A stretch of DNA of 64,000 nucleotides. It comes from Astropecten irregularis. Taxonomy: Eukaryota; Echinodermata; Asteroidea; Paxillosida; Astropectinidae. Position 1 is the stretch's first letter. Each line of letters opens with the position of its first letter. Positions 24,901 to 32,832 of this stretch are shown one piece after another. The notes beneath the pieces were generated by a model. That model saw only the letters and a program-made list of their open reading frames with translations. It searched no databases and was not told the origin of the DNA. Location of the stretch: NCBI GenBank assembly GCA_963971285.1, contig OZ020245.1, forward strand, positions 23,822,983 to 23,886,982, in the 5' to 3' direction. The position numbers were made by a program, and so were the translations under genes.

Positions 24901-27900
24901 TCACTTAGAGGAACAGAACATAATCCTTGTATCAGCTACACATCTCCGATTTCTCGCACCCGCGTGTGAATAGCAGTTAATCAAATGGAGCAAATGGAGT
25001 AACTTGATCAGCATGTCACTCATATACAGGTACTGGGATGGTGGCCAGTGTAATTTTGCCTCATAAGAACCCTTCTGGATAGATTCAAGTCATATTCTTT
25101 CCCTTCTAAGTTTCCTTACGTTAAAGCTGTAAAAGCCACTAAAAGAAAAAGAATAACAGATATTGACAAACAAATAAAAACACATAATTGCAAAAATTTT
25201 AAGTATACATATTGGTTAATGCATCTGTAAAAGTTTTTTCTTAGGAAATGCTCGGAGTTTATAGTAGGGCCTGTCGCGATAGATACACATCTTTACTTGC
25301 ATATTCTTGTCCTATTGTCATTTAGTCTTCGATAAAGATCCTGCTAGGATCGAAACACGTCAGGACCTCCTAACTACAAGCATTTTATAAAAATTCAGGT
25401 CATTATTTTGGATGATGAGCAGTTTTTAGGAGAAGGCGGTTCTGATAGTGTTCATCTGAGTTTGGGATCTCCATAGTTTGAGATGTTTTTTGCAGAAATC
25501 AATTTTTTTTCCCAAAAGCTGTTCATGTGGTTTACTCAATTATTTCATCAATGAGTATTCATCATATAAAGTCATAAGTATTATCTAATAATGTGTACAC
25601 ATGGGAACGATGAGCCATACCTGTTACTAGATAAAAATCTGAACTGCTTGAAATTTGTATTCATTCACTCATTCATTCATGGAACATTTATTTCCACATT
25701 ACAGATAAAAGCGGAAAATACGGAAATGCGTATAAGGAAAAAATAAATATTAGATCAGCTGACACAATTGCATACAAAAAAGGCTATAGAAACATCGAAG
25801 TAGTGATATGGAGCCAAAACCCGATAAGCGGAGCTTGAGATTGTCTTTATTAACACAAGACAGGAAAACAGAACAGCACAACTCAGATGATTGTGTAGAG
25901 CGGGGGAATCTTCTTTCCTAAAGATGTTCTGAATAAAGAACGTAATATAGAATCAAAAATGACTTCCCTTAGTCTTTTTGGAATATGTGTAATGTTGAGT
26001 TATCTGAATATTATCAGTGGATCAGCATCTGGTTATTGTTTGTAGCATCGATGGAAAACCTATGGGAAACTCAAATAGCCACAAAATATATAGCAAAGTA
26101 ATCGAACAAAAACAAGATATTTCCCAAGGGTATTTTATAAATGAAGATACCAGAAGCCACAGTTAGCCTATTTGTGTCGAGTGGCATGGGACTACCATGT
26201 AGTTAATAATTCATTGTTGTGTGATAATGAGTAGGCTGCGTATTAGATGGATGCTATATAGCGCTGTGATATCTTAGACATATTCAGCGTTCAATACCTT
26301 GCTATTGTCGTCAATTTTAAAAGCATCATGCCGTCGCTGTGATAACAAACACAGTATCCAGTGTCATGAATGGACTGTGCAGATTGTAGGCACATGACTG
26401 TGGGTTTATAAAGAGCAGTTGAAATGGACTGAGAAAAGCAGGAAATGATGTAAGATGGCTTTTTATTAGAAGCGTTTATTTTAGTCTGTTTTGTATCGGT
26501 TGCATAAAAACACACAAGAACTATGATGCTATCACTCTTGTGCAAGCATTTTGGTTTTGGTGGTTTTAGAATATCGTCCATGCATGTAAACAGGCCAGTC
26601 ATTCAGGTTGTGGGCAAAATTTGTATGATTTCCTCATCACAACACCAGATGAGCAACATGATATTGTGCTTTGCTCCAATGTCTGATTAAAATAGGCTGT
26701 ATTTGTTACTGGTGGTGCAGAGAATTAAGTCATTCTCATTTGAAGAAGTCTACATAAATGTGCACTTCAGTGTGTACATCTATCAAAAGGTTGGAGATTG
26801 ATGATGTATATGTAACATCATTGATATGGACACCATTACACATAAATATTATTCATGCTTGGGGTTCGCAGGGCCTGACATCATGCTTTGACATATCTCA
26901 GGTCATTTCTTTGGTTGATTGGCTAAATTATTAAGTATCAAATAATATTCATACAATCATCAAATAACCACAAGGGAAACTGACTGAAATAATATTCATG
27001 TTAGACTTGTTACTTGTTGTTAAAAATGTAGCTTTTCTAAGGAACTCACTGCTCCGAGCAACTACGAAAGAGAACCATTTATCCAAGGTCTGTTAGGGAC
27101 ATAACAATGTTACTGCAAGTACTTTTTGTACAATGTATGCATTTGCTCCAGTAGTTCATGTTTCTTTTTCTCTTTTGTTGGTGGATACCCCCCCTTCCCC
27201 CCCCCCCCCCCCATCCTGATAAGTTTAGTTGTTTTTTTGGACTGAAAATTCAAATCAATTTTTGTGAATCATTCAATTTAGCTTCAAAGGAATTCTTTTT
27301 TAATTTAGTGATCAAGTCATTCCTTTCTTTGATTTCAAACGTGTACGTGTCCATCATGTACATTGTACATGAGATATCCATTATGCTATGTGTCGTGTTT
27401 CGTTCAGAGAGAGAGTATACATTGTCAGTTAGTATCATGGCCGATGGCATTTGGATATAGATCTTGTGTTGCTTGTCTTGGGACAGGAAAAGACCTTATC
27501 TCACTCTGTATACATTCTGCAGCCTTTTTATAAAGGCCAACAGATGCACAATATCATACAATAAATCCCTTGAAGGATACACATAAAGGTAACCTTTACT
27601 GGAGGGGTGCTATGTCAACAGTACAAACCAAGGCTAGGAGATAGACAAACATAATGGATGTAGTTTGTGACTGACAGACACACTGAGGATTCTGAGATGT
27701 GAGATAAACACTAACCCTCTGCACCTACCACATAAGACAAGAGCTGTTTACCACACATTACCATAGTCTCCCTAGTAGGAACTGGATCATAAACCATGCA
27801 TTACCACACAAACCACACAATGTGGTGTATTATGGTATTCAGGACCCCACACTTATGGTCCACAGGACAAGAACATGCATAGTAAATTGTGGTGGTATGG

Positions 27901-29095
27901 ATGTGAGTGGATTAGGGTTATATGAGAAAAGATGTACAGCTGGGAGATGTGTCTTACCTAAGCCCATGTAGAATTGTAGATGATTTTAGGTTGTTGGGTC
28001 ATAGCTCTGGGAATTAAGGGCCTCAGCTTTGTGGACTGCTGAGAAGGATACAGCTTATTGACATTCATTTGTTGTTTATTTACATACTTATTTATTTATT
28101 TATTCGGCCGCACTGATTTTAAATGGTTGCGCTTCTTGTTATTTGTACCCTATCCAGCGTTGAAGATTTATTTCAACAATCTCATCTTGTTTAAGTAGGT
28201 CTTCCCAAGTGGGAAGTTTTTAGGGGTTTTTACATGTTGTTGCTGATTTTGTCTAATTCTATGCAGTCCTCTGTAACATTGCTACATTGAGATTGATAAA
28301 TGACAGAAGGAACCATTTACCCCTCAGAATTATTCTTTCTACAAGATAACCTGATTTGCTGTGTCATTCACTCGTAATGGAATGATTCCTTGAGTTTTAG
28401 CCAATTAGCCAACTGCTTGCATTGCATCGAGATGAAGGCAGATTGATTTGGCTCTTATAATTGGCCACTCTAATAGTCGGAACCTCTTACAAGATCCACG
28501 TATTAATATCTATTGTGTTTTGGTTTTGATTTCAGTGCTTGGACAATCTCAGACCAACCCGTGGGCCTCGCCGCCTCAGAACCAGGTTGGAATCAATCCC
28601 TGGGGTCCTCCAGTTGGACAAACAAACGGTGTGTCTCAGGCCGAGAAGTGGCTGAACCAGACATCACAGACGGTCTCCCCAAAGGGTTACGGACTGGAGA
28701 CGACCAGCCAAGGCACGGCGGCAGCGGCAGCCGTGCCTGTGCAAAATGGCTTCAGCAACTCTAGTCATCAACAGATCCACGTACAGAACATGAGGTACCA
28801 GGCGGTAGCCCCTCCGCCTCCACCACCTAACACAGTCAATTACAACAACAGTGCCACTACACCCATCTTCATACCCAACCAACGCCCCGCGGTTGCTGCC
28901 TCAGGCATCAGCGGAGCTTGGACCTCGGACCTGTCCAGAACTTTACCTGATTCAGGCGTTGCCCAGGGCAACACGACCAATGGCTACTCCAGCTCCTTTG
29001 AAGCCAAGTGGGAGGCGTTGCCAAGCAATCAAACCCCTGTTGTGGCTAATAACCCTTTTTCAAATGCCACCAAAGCGTTTGAAATCAATCTATGA
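920..29095 (+). CDS. numb: numb gene, partial at the 5' end (six coding exons)
   Basis: Numb is a membrane-associated endocytic adaptor. It is partitioned unequally in asymmetric divisions and antagonises Notch by linking cargo to AP-2 and EH-domain proteins. Six exons (920-994, 16064-16204, 17275-17479, 18650-18853, 23747-24154, 28536-29095) have GT/AG borders. The first two junctions are phase 0 and the last three phase 1, giving 1593 nt = 530 codons plus stop. The order of blocks matches the family: PTB domain (first ~120 residues, from [10 protein letters not shown]), RQGSFRGFP and [14 protein letters not shown] (the aPKC/14-3-3 region), a Gln-rich linker, NPW and EKWL blocks, and a terminal FEAKWEAL...[15 protein letters not shown] tail with an NPF EH-binding motif. 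The start codon and first PTB exons lie left of the window. No DPF motif is seen. It could equally be called numb/numb-like, since one ancestral gene is expected in an invertebrate. Confidence 0.95.
1659..1845. mobile_element. Short inverted-repeat element (187 bp)
   Basis: The ends CAGTGGAACACCACT and AGTGGCGTTCCACTG are inverted repeats, and the similarity continues inward (TATAAAGAAC / GTTCGTTAC). There is no coding capacity, so this looks like a non-autonomous DNA element. A target duplication was not resolved. Confidence 0.6.
2353..2545. repeat. Foldback element with nested internal inverted copy
   Basis: AAAGTATAAAGATGTG... at the left returns as its reverse complement at 2499-2545, ending near CGTCTTTATACTTT. 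The block TCTTATTTAGAAGCTGGATT appears at 2381, near 2441 and, inverted, at 2411-2435 and 2500-2530. It looks like a small inverted-repeat element that duplicated internally. Confidence 0.55.
5129..5647. mobile_element. TTAA-type foldback element, copy 1 (interrupted)
   Basis: The left end is TTAAAGGTA followed by ATCATACTTTGGTAGCATACC, the terminal repeat shared by eight or more elements in this window. The body has family landmarks (CTGTATTCATCCAGAAAAGAG; TTTTCACTGTTTTCTCAAAA). The right end is decayed (ACTTTACCTTTAAT). It is interrupted at 5429-5610 by a Penelope-like insert, and its left terminal repeat contains an extra CATGT block. Confidence 0.6.
5429..5610 (+). mobile_element. Penelope-like element fragment, inverted partial dimer with hammerhead-like core
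   Basis: The right half reads CTGATGA-GTAG stem-CTAC-GAAAGCTTATG, then TTAGTCTTTAAG-GTGCTAC and GACTGACACGGCTACCC. I recognise this order from Penelope-like 3' repeats of vertebrates, recalled rather than searched. The left half (5429-5480) is an inverted copy of the segment after GAAAGC, giving ~50-bp arms. A 12-bp direct repeat TGTATCTGTCTT (5417-5428 and 5611-5622) flanks the insert as a target duplication. It sits inside the older TTAA-type element. Residues needed for stem III and the cleavage site look changed, so activity is doubtful. Confidence 0.65.
6794..7119. mobile_element. TTAA-type foldback element, copy 2
   Basis: It starts in TTTAAAGGTA and ends in ATGATACTACCTTTAA, so both ends carry TTAA. 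The terminal repeats contain GTATCATACTTTGG and its complement. Both ends have acquired CATGTA-type insertions compared with copies at 15109 and 36480. No coding capacity. Confidence 0.65.
7375..7556 (+). mobile_element. tRNA-derived SINE (degenerate)
   Basis: TGGCCTAATGG (A-box-like) and GGAATCAAATCC (degenerate B box) precede GTGTCCTTGGGCAAGACGCT and a later TTAATGGAT block, an arrangement I know from widespread invertebrate SINEs. Length fits. No flanking duplication was resolved. Confidence 0.5.
7719..7817. repeat. Near-perfect 99-bp hairpin element
   Basis: Arms of about 32 bp (CGATTTCACGAAACTTTACG... and its exact complement at 7786-7817) surround a ~35-base loop that repeats ACTTACGC. 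Ends of the form CGATTTCAC/GTGAAATCG recur in the elements at 20640 and 31885. Confidence 0.65.
8165..8295 (+). repeat. Penelope-like repeat family B, copy
   Basis: The segment reads GATCCTGCGATGAAACG, TCAGGCCTTCCTAATTCCAAGC, TTTCAGGTCATTATTTTGG. The same order occurs at 25325, 57600 and 57840. The shared core GATCCT-GCT-AGGATC-GAAAC is a 6-bp stem followed by GAAAC. Reading it as Penelope-like is inference from the hammerhead-like layout and the inverted dimers at 57365-57650. Confidence 0.4.
10339..10603. repeat. Foldback element ending AGCAGGGCTCGAA
   Basis: The terminal inverted repeats are AGCAGGGCTCGAAAT and ATTCGAGCCCTGCT. The interior repeats the word TCTAGT(G/A)A four to five times. 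It is non-coding. Confidence 0.55.
11270..11425 (-). mobile_element. tRNA-derived SINE (minus strand)
   Basis: On the minus strand an A-box-like TTAGGCACTCGCC is followed by GGTTCAATCCC (B box; GGGATTGAACC at 11376-11386 on +). Then comes a body with GTTGTGCGTTGGTTCTCTA and CCGGTTTTCCTCC, typical of invertebrate tRNA SINEs as I recall them. Confidence 0.5.
11607..11740. repeat. 40-bp tandem repeat, about three copies
   Basis: The unit ATGATTCTACATGTACATGT + ATATGTATCTTTATTGTTAA occurs three times head to tail with one or two changes. It embeds TACATGTACATGTA. Confidence 0.85.
13030..13590 (-). mobile_element. Foldback tRNA-like SINE, copy 1 (split by a hAT-type element)
   Basis: Its parts match the family described at 54410: the tail complement ATAACCACAAAGG, GAACAAAGTAAAATTGGC, an antisense tRNA-like block ending in GAGCTAAACAGCCC, then TTTGGCAGTCAGAAGCC and TTTGCTTTGTTCACC. 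The unit is interrupted at 13193-13414. A target duplication was not convincing here. Confidence 0.6.
13193..13414. mobile_element. hAT-type MITE with 8-bp target duplication, G-rich
   Basis: The ends CAGTGGCGTCACCAG and TGGCGACGCCACTG are inverted repeats with the CAGNGGCG start typical of hAT elements. The 8-mer CTCAAATA flanks both sides (13185-13192, 13415-13422), the size hAT transposases leave. The interior holds long G and C runs. There is no coding capacity. Confidence 0.8.
13727..13921 (+). repeat. GGCC-rich dispersed repeat, copy 1
   Basis: Phrases such as GAGGCCATGGCCTTCATTGG, CATAGACATTATGATTTTCC and GGAAGTGCCCCTTGCAATTG recur inverted at 58655-58935. It appears as a 92-codon open frame, but the second copy is interrupted and shows no coding signal. 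Confidence 0.6.
14943..15615. mobile_element. TTAA-type foldback element, copy 3 (host of copy 4)
   Basis: The left part (14943-15110) has the TTTAAAGGTAGTATCATAC end. The sequence resumes after 15467 with AAAGATTGG...TTTTTCACTGTTTTCTC. The gap is filled by a complete second copy, so two insertions of one family are stacked. Confidence 0.65.
15109..15467. mobile_element. TTAA-type foldback element, copy 4 (nested)
   Basis: It begins TTTAAAGGTAATATCATAC and ends GTATGATACTACCTTTAAAG, TTAA at both borders. It is about 360 bp, like the complete copy at 36480-36846. Confidence 0.7.
15742..15907. repeat. Foldback element with TTTACGAAA ends, copy 1
   Basis: GTTTACGAAATGGAGACTCA at the left returns as ...CTGTTTCGTAAACG at the right. 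A CAGGCTCCAG / CTGAGCC palindrome lies inside. Related to 23347-23581. Confidence 0.55.
16064..16204 (+). CDS. numb: numb exon b (PTB domain core)
   Basis: It encodes [20 protein letters not shown], then [18 protein letters not shown] and HCFHSLREP, nearly identical to the Numb PTB block of flies and vertebrates. Acceptor GCTTTAG|GG, donor CCG|GTGAGT; 141 nt, phase 0 at both ends. The TTRRWxCHCF stretch identifies Numb against other PTB proteins. Confidence 0.95.
16205..17274 (+). other. numb intron between exons b and c
   Basis: No coding or mobile-element match recognised. It contains a partial inverted repeat around 16290-16375 (GAAAGATGAAATG / CACATCTTTCAAC) and an AT-rich 3' half ending TCATGTCCTCAG. 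Confidence 0.45.
17275..17479 (+). CDS. numb: numb exon c (end of PTB domain)
   Basis: It encodes [20 protein letters not shown], then [19 protein letters not shown] and [14 protein letters not shown], followed by an acidic Glu/Ala/Lys stretch. This is the C-terminal PTB helix and the conserved RxGSFR motif after it. Donor CAAG|GTGGGA leaves phase 1. GC content is visibly higher than in the flanking introns. Confidence 0.94.
17480..18649 (+). other. numb intron between exons c and d
   Basis: No gene seen. A B-box-like GGTTCGAATCCC (18276-18287) may mark a decayed tRNA-derived SINE. It ends with a TC-rich tract (18588-18625) and the acceptor ACTACAG. Confidence 0.4.
18650..18853 (+). CDS. numb: numb exon d (phosphorylation region)
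   Basis: The split codon G|AG gives [20 protein letters not shown], then [15 protein letters not shown] and [19 protein letters not shown]. In other animals the serines in RQGSF and RQLSL are aPKC/CaMK targets that control cortical release, AP-2 binding and 14-3-3 binding; the motifs are intact here. Donor GAGA|GTAAGT, phase 1. Confidence 0.94.
19449..19689. mobile_element. Foldback element GGGGCCAATTTCAT, copy 1
   Basis: The ends TGGGGCCAATTTCATAAAAC and TTTTATGAAATTGGCCCC are inverted repeats, extended by TTAAGCACAAA/TTTGTGCTTAA. The interior (ACACGTGTTGTGTATCACTTG) matches the copy at 53959-54175 in the opposite orientation. Confidence 0.7.
19737..19805 (+). CDS. Candidate alternative numb exon (weak)
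   Basis: A good acceptor (TTATTTCCTTTTTCAG) is followed by 69 nt that stay open in the phase-1 frame needed between exons d and e (residues [20 protein letters not shown] after the split codon). AAAG|GT at 19802-19807 could serve as donor and would keep the frame. That donor lies in the terminal repeat of the TTAA-type element starting at 19800. The Ser-rich peptide is only faintly like the SLCSQ region of vertebrate Numb. It may be chance. Confidence 0.2.
19800..20053. mobile_element. TTAA-type foldback element, copy 5
   Basis: It starts TTTAAAGGTTCTATCATAC and ends AGTATGATAGTACCTTTAA. At 254 bp it is an internally deleted version of the ~360-bp copies. Confidence 0.65.
20640..20788. mobile_element. 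Foldback element with TCGTAACTCGAGTTACGA, copy 1
   Basis: The ends GGGGTCGATTTCACAAAG and TTGGTGAAATCAACCCC are inverted. The palindrome TCGTAACTCGAGTTACGA lies near the left end. The same unit occurs inverted at 31885-32035. Confidence 0.65.
22626..22788. mobile_element. Inverted-repeat element ending CAATAGCGCTCC
   Basis: CAATAGCGCTCCGCACTTGC pairs with GTGTGGAGCGCTATTG at the right. An inner pair CAGACAAACATTG / CAATGTTTGTCTG makes a second stem. About 163 bp, non-coding. Confidence 0.6.
23347..23581. repeat. Foldback element with TTTACGAAA ends, copy 2
   Basis: GTTTACGAAACGGAGGCT at the left, AGCCTCCGTTTCGCAAATG at the right. The left arm carries TACATGTA where the right arm has CG. Related to 15742-15907 and, more distantly, 32611-32832. 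Confidence 0.6.
23747..24154 (+). CDS. numb: numb exon e (glutamine-rich linker)
   Basis: Split codon A|CT joins exon d. The product is Gln-rich (runs of 4-7 Gln coded by mixed CAG/CAA) with an intervening block [20 protein letters not shown], then about eight copies of a hexapeptide close to MAMQQP (24030-24150). Donor CAAG|GTACAT, phase 1. The region lies where vertebrate Numb has its low-complexity linker. The hexapeptide array corresponds to an 18-bp tandem repeat and is likely length-variable. Confidence 0.9.
25325..25430 (+). repeat. Penelope-like repeat family B, copy
   Basis: GATAAAGATCCTGCTAGGATC is followed by GAAACACGTCAGG, CCTCCTAACTACAAGC and TTCAGGTCATTATTTTGG. The stem GATCCT/AGGATC before GAAAC is intact here. 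Confidence 0.45.
26953..26986 (-). mobile_element. 5'-truncated foldback tRNA-like SINE (tail only, 34 bp)
   Basis: Only the tail complement ATCATCAAATAACCACAAGG + GAAACTGACTG is present. It is flanked by the 13-bp direct repeat AAATAATATTCAT (26940-26952, 26987-26999). This fits an extreme 5' truncation during target-primed insertion. Confidence 0.7.
27188..27212. repeat. C-rich homopolymer tract
   Basis: A run of C broken only by a TT. Simple repeat. Confidence 0.8.
28536..29095 (+). CDS. numb: numb terminal coding exon f
   Basis: Acceptor TTGATTTCAG|TG completes a split Val codon. The product has [10 protein letters not shown] and NPWGPPVGQ, the [10 protein letters not shown] block (compare ADRWLEEVSK in vertebrate Numb), an Ala/Pro-rich middle with PPPPPP, and the conserved end [11 protein letters not shown]...[15 protein letters not shown] followed by TGA (29093-29095). 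NPF binds EH domains (Eps15, EHD) and places Numb in endocytic recycling. Only one NPF and no DPF are visible. Confidence 0.95.
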
Positions 29096-30593
29096 AAACG
29101 GCCAGATGTATTCCTCCATGTAAATTTAGCCGACAAAGCGGAAGGCATACATTCGATATGATTTCTTGGCATCTGGTAGTACTTAGTACATTCTTGCAGG
29201 CTGTCTGTGTGTATTCCCGTAATCAGTGGTTTTATTCATTTCTAACCTTTTTGTATGTTGTTTCAACGATCATTTCCAATTAAGAAAGTCAAAGTCCATC
29301 ACGTAGACATATGATTGCTGATACTCGGTTGATGGCACTGATTTGAAAAAACTGAAGCAATTATCCAGATTAAAATCTTGGCAGTGCCACTATATCTATA
29401 AGGATTGCAGCTGCTCATTATGAAGTTTGACGCTTTCCACAAGAATTGAAATGAGTCAAAATTAACAGGTAAACACTTTTGATTTGAGCTCAAAAAGGCC
29501 ACTCTGTGTTTGATGCAGAATGCTTCAAAATTGCAAACGTTATCATTTTCGGGTTTATTGCTTTGTTGAATTATGGGTTGATTTGAATCGGTAAAGATGG
29601 TTACTTTGGTATGATTATAGAAGTCAGCTCATGAAAAAAATCATGAGTTCTATTCTTGAAAGTTCAAACTATTTGATTTGATATCTCCGTCACCGCATTG
29701 TGACTATTTGGACCTAAAAATATGGGCATTTTATCCAATCAGCCTTCGTCTTTTTTTTTGTGCCAAATATGAGATCACATTCGAGGTGGTAGAGTGCTGT
29801 TTTTAGTCAACGTTGACAAACAAAAGTGAAAAAATAAGCTGAAAAATTGATTTTGTTTCTGCCCTGTCAAATTTCAGTGGCGTGTCTCATCAAAACGTTT
29901 GGAATTTGACGTAAACAAATTGCCCTAAGTTGATGATTAATGTTACCGAATTCCAATTAACTGTTACTTTATTTGATCAGGTTTTTAATTGAAGATCATC
30001 AGTAGTTTGTATTATTTTGTACAAGTTCCTGGGAGTGGTTATCTGTGCTAGAACATAAGGACTTGGAATACCTTTTTGTTGCTTCATTTTGAAAAAATTG
30101 TTTTGCTTTTGTCTGTGTTGTAAACGACTTTTGGTTGGCTCGTGATTTTTATTGAAGCTAAGCCATTATTAGTTAAGATTAAAATCATGAAATTGTAAAT
30201 AACAAAACCTATATTTTAAGATATGTACAGTGAAAACCAAAACTAAAATTTTAAGGGGGTATGATGAAATTAGATTTTTTAATACAGAAACAAATTGTTT
30301 ATTTATCATGTGTTGATCGTTTTTATTTTCTTCTCAGAAAGCACAGTATTTGGGGTTGTTTTTGCTTTTTATTTTTCAAATTGGAACTTTGTATATGAGG
30401 ATTTTGTGATGTTATCCACTGACCACTAGTTTTGTCTGAGCTGAGCTGGCAGGGATGAGATCGTAGTTATGTCGCAGGGCAAGTACTATTCTCAAATTTA
30501 TTCTTTAAAGCAGTACTTTTTTTGATGAAGTTTGTCCGTATTCATTGACTAAATCTTTACTCATAGACTGTTGCAGTACACATCACAGGCCTG

Positions 30594-30745
30594 TGGCCTA
30601 TTTCACCAATGCCCAAGCACTAAGATCGATCTTAAGTTATGAACCAATCTTAATTGCTAAGCAAAGTGTGATGTCACAATACAAATCACTATGGTGATAT
30701 TGACAATTCATCTTAAGATTTAATCTTAAAGTTTCTTGATATCCA
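30594..30745. repeat. Foldback element with GTGTGATGTCACAATAC core, copy 1
   Basis: AGATCGATCTTAAG and GATTTAATCTTAAAG arms flank TGTGATGTCACAATACAAAT and CACTATGGTGATATTGACAA. The same core occurs in the element at 55945-56240. Confidence 0.6.
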
Positions 30746-31884
30746 GCCCTGGAGTGATAGAATCTTACAAAGGTCCAAGTCTCATGACCCTGATGTTGGC
30801 TCCCATCCGTGATTGGACATTCCAAAGGCAAAAATGGCCACACCCCTGTCTAGCCTATCATTATATCATTATCAAAGTGTACACACACTTTAAATCACTC
30901 CATCTCCTTGTACTGTTCAAAGTACTTGGGAACCTTCATCATTAAGCATCTGTGTGAAGCACTCAATTTGTTCTTGTTCTTTTATCAAGTACTAAAGAAA
31001 AATGTTGAATATCTGTGCTTATGATTTTATCAGTGATCAAGTACATGACGTTTGATGTTCTACAGAGGCTACAGTGTGTAGTACTAGACAAGATGATGAT
31101 TTTGCAATGGGACAAGATGTGTTATACTCGTTCAGAAAATATTCAGCATATTCAGATAATATTGCCATGGTGATAAAGCCTGTGAGCAGTCAGCTCGGTA
31201 TTACGGCTTAAATCAGCCGAAAACCTCTGAGGAAAAAGACTCAGCACTGTCAGAATTTGCTAAATGTCAGATCCAGTGGCAGATGGTTTTTGTGTATAAG
31301 TAATAGAAGCTTTGAATATGTGATGTTATTTGTAATGGCATTTATTTCATGTGTTAGTAATGTACTACTGTGGATGTTTTAAACATGCATGCATCATAAG
31401 CCGGTACTTATGAGCACTTTGAGCAGTGAATTGTTCAGTTGTCCCATCACAGAACTCTTACACTCTTACAAGTTTTGCTCCCTTTTGTTCATTGACCTTG
31501 TGTATCCATGATGACCATATTTGTTGGAAAATTTACTTTCCCCCCAAAAGTGGATAAAATAGTTGTGTATTCAGATTTATGGGTGAATTTTCGGTTTTTT
31601 TATGAAGTAATTTTCCTTCCATTTGCCTGAAAGGTGTTTTTATTGGTAAAAACATGACATTAGGAATTATACATACCTAGTTGACATTACCAGAAAAATA
31701 TTTACCTTAAGATTTCATCTTCGCATTCTTTTATGTTTTTATTGTTTGTTTACCTTAGGAAGTATTGGCATAGGTTTGATTACTGATAATTTCCTCATCT
31801 GGTATGATTGCCTAAGTATATAAATCCAAAGTAAATATGTCACACATACACCTGCACACATTATATGAGTGATGGACATAAGCA

Positions 31885-32035
31885 GGGGGCGATTTCACTA
31901 AACTCATCGCAACTTACTATCAATCATAGGTCTTATATGATGCATTGCAGTCCTACTAAGGATAAGACACCTATGATGGGTTATCCTTCGTAACTCGAGT
32001 TACGATCGATTGCAGGGCTTCATGAAATCGACCCC
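31885..32035. mobile_element. Foldback element with TCGTAACTCGAGTTACGA, copy 2
   Basis: Reverse orientation of 20640-20788: GGGGGCGATTTCACTAAAC at the left, TTCGTAACTCGAGTTACGAT near the right, then CATGAAATCGACCCC. Confidence 0.65.
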
Positions 32036-32610
32036 AGTTAATGAACTCAGTACTCACTTTGCTCTGTAATTCCTGCTCAATGCTTGACATTATAGTGGTG
32101 CTCTATACTTGACTAATGTTTACTCGTCCTGATGTTTTCAAGCATTGTTTTCCCTCGTGTCTGTGATGAAATTCTAATGGGAGCCCTGCACAACAACATA
32201 GAAAGAATAATCAATTCAGACCTTGTCTAAACTCCTTTGGATTTGTTCCACAGTCACTCTGAAAAGCACCGCGATTACAGCTTTAATGATAACCTTGCCT
32301 ATCATTTCACAGTTGGACTCATTTTGGAAGTTAATAATTACACCAGTACTGTATTTGTAATTCACACATTCTTCTTGGCTGGTGAATTCCAGGCAGTGTG
32401 TATAATTATTGTGGTTTGAATTTATGGGGTTTTAATTTGAATATGATGCTTCTTCATTGAGCTTTTCATTTGGGTCTTGTTCATAAAGTCTTGTTCCTTG
32501 TCTCCACACAACAGAGAACACATTGATTTTGTTAAAGGGGCCTGGCTGTTATTAGTGATTTCATGAAGTAATAAATCCCCCTCTCATTTCCCTGGTTTTT
32601 ATCCAGTCAT

Positions 32611-32832
32611 AGGGCTTTTACGAAATGGGGCTTGAGGCTAGGCTTGGGATTTATTTTGTTACTGCCATTTTGTGTCCTAAATGAAATGAAGGGCTTGAGA
32701 TACATGGCGAAGCTGGAGCCTTTCTTCGGCTTCATCATGTGGCCCAATCCCTTCATTTCGTTTTGTGGGCCTCAAATGGCAGTAGCAAAATTAGTACCAA
32801 GCCTAGCATCAAGCCTGGTTTCATAAAGGCCC
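32611..32832. repeat. Foldback element with TTTACGAAA-like ends, copy 3
   Basis: GGGCTTTTACGAAATGGGGC at the left and GGTTTCATAAAGGCCC at the right are inverted. Inner arms GCTTGAGGCTAGGCTTGG / CCAAGCCTAGCATCAAGC extend the stem to about 60 bp. Confidence 0.6.

Larger units (their letters stand above)
24155..28535 (+). other. numb intron between exons e and f
   Basis: No exon supported. It contains a Penelope-like family B copy (25325-25430), a 34-bp SINE tail with duplication (26953-26986), a C-tract (27188-27212) and TGTGGT/ACCACA-rich sequence at 27720-27900. The rest shows nothing recognisable. Confidence 0.5.
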
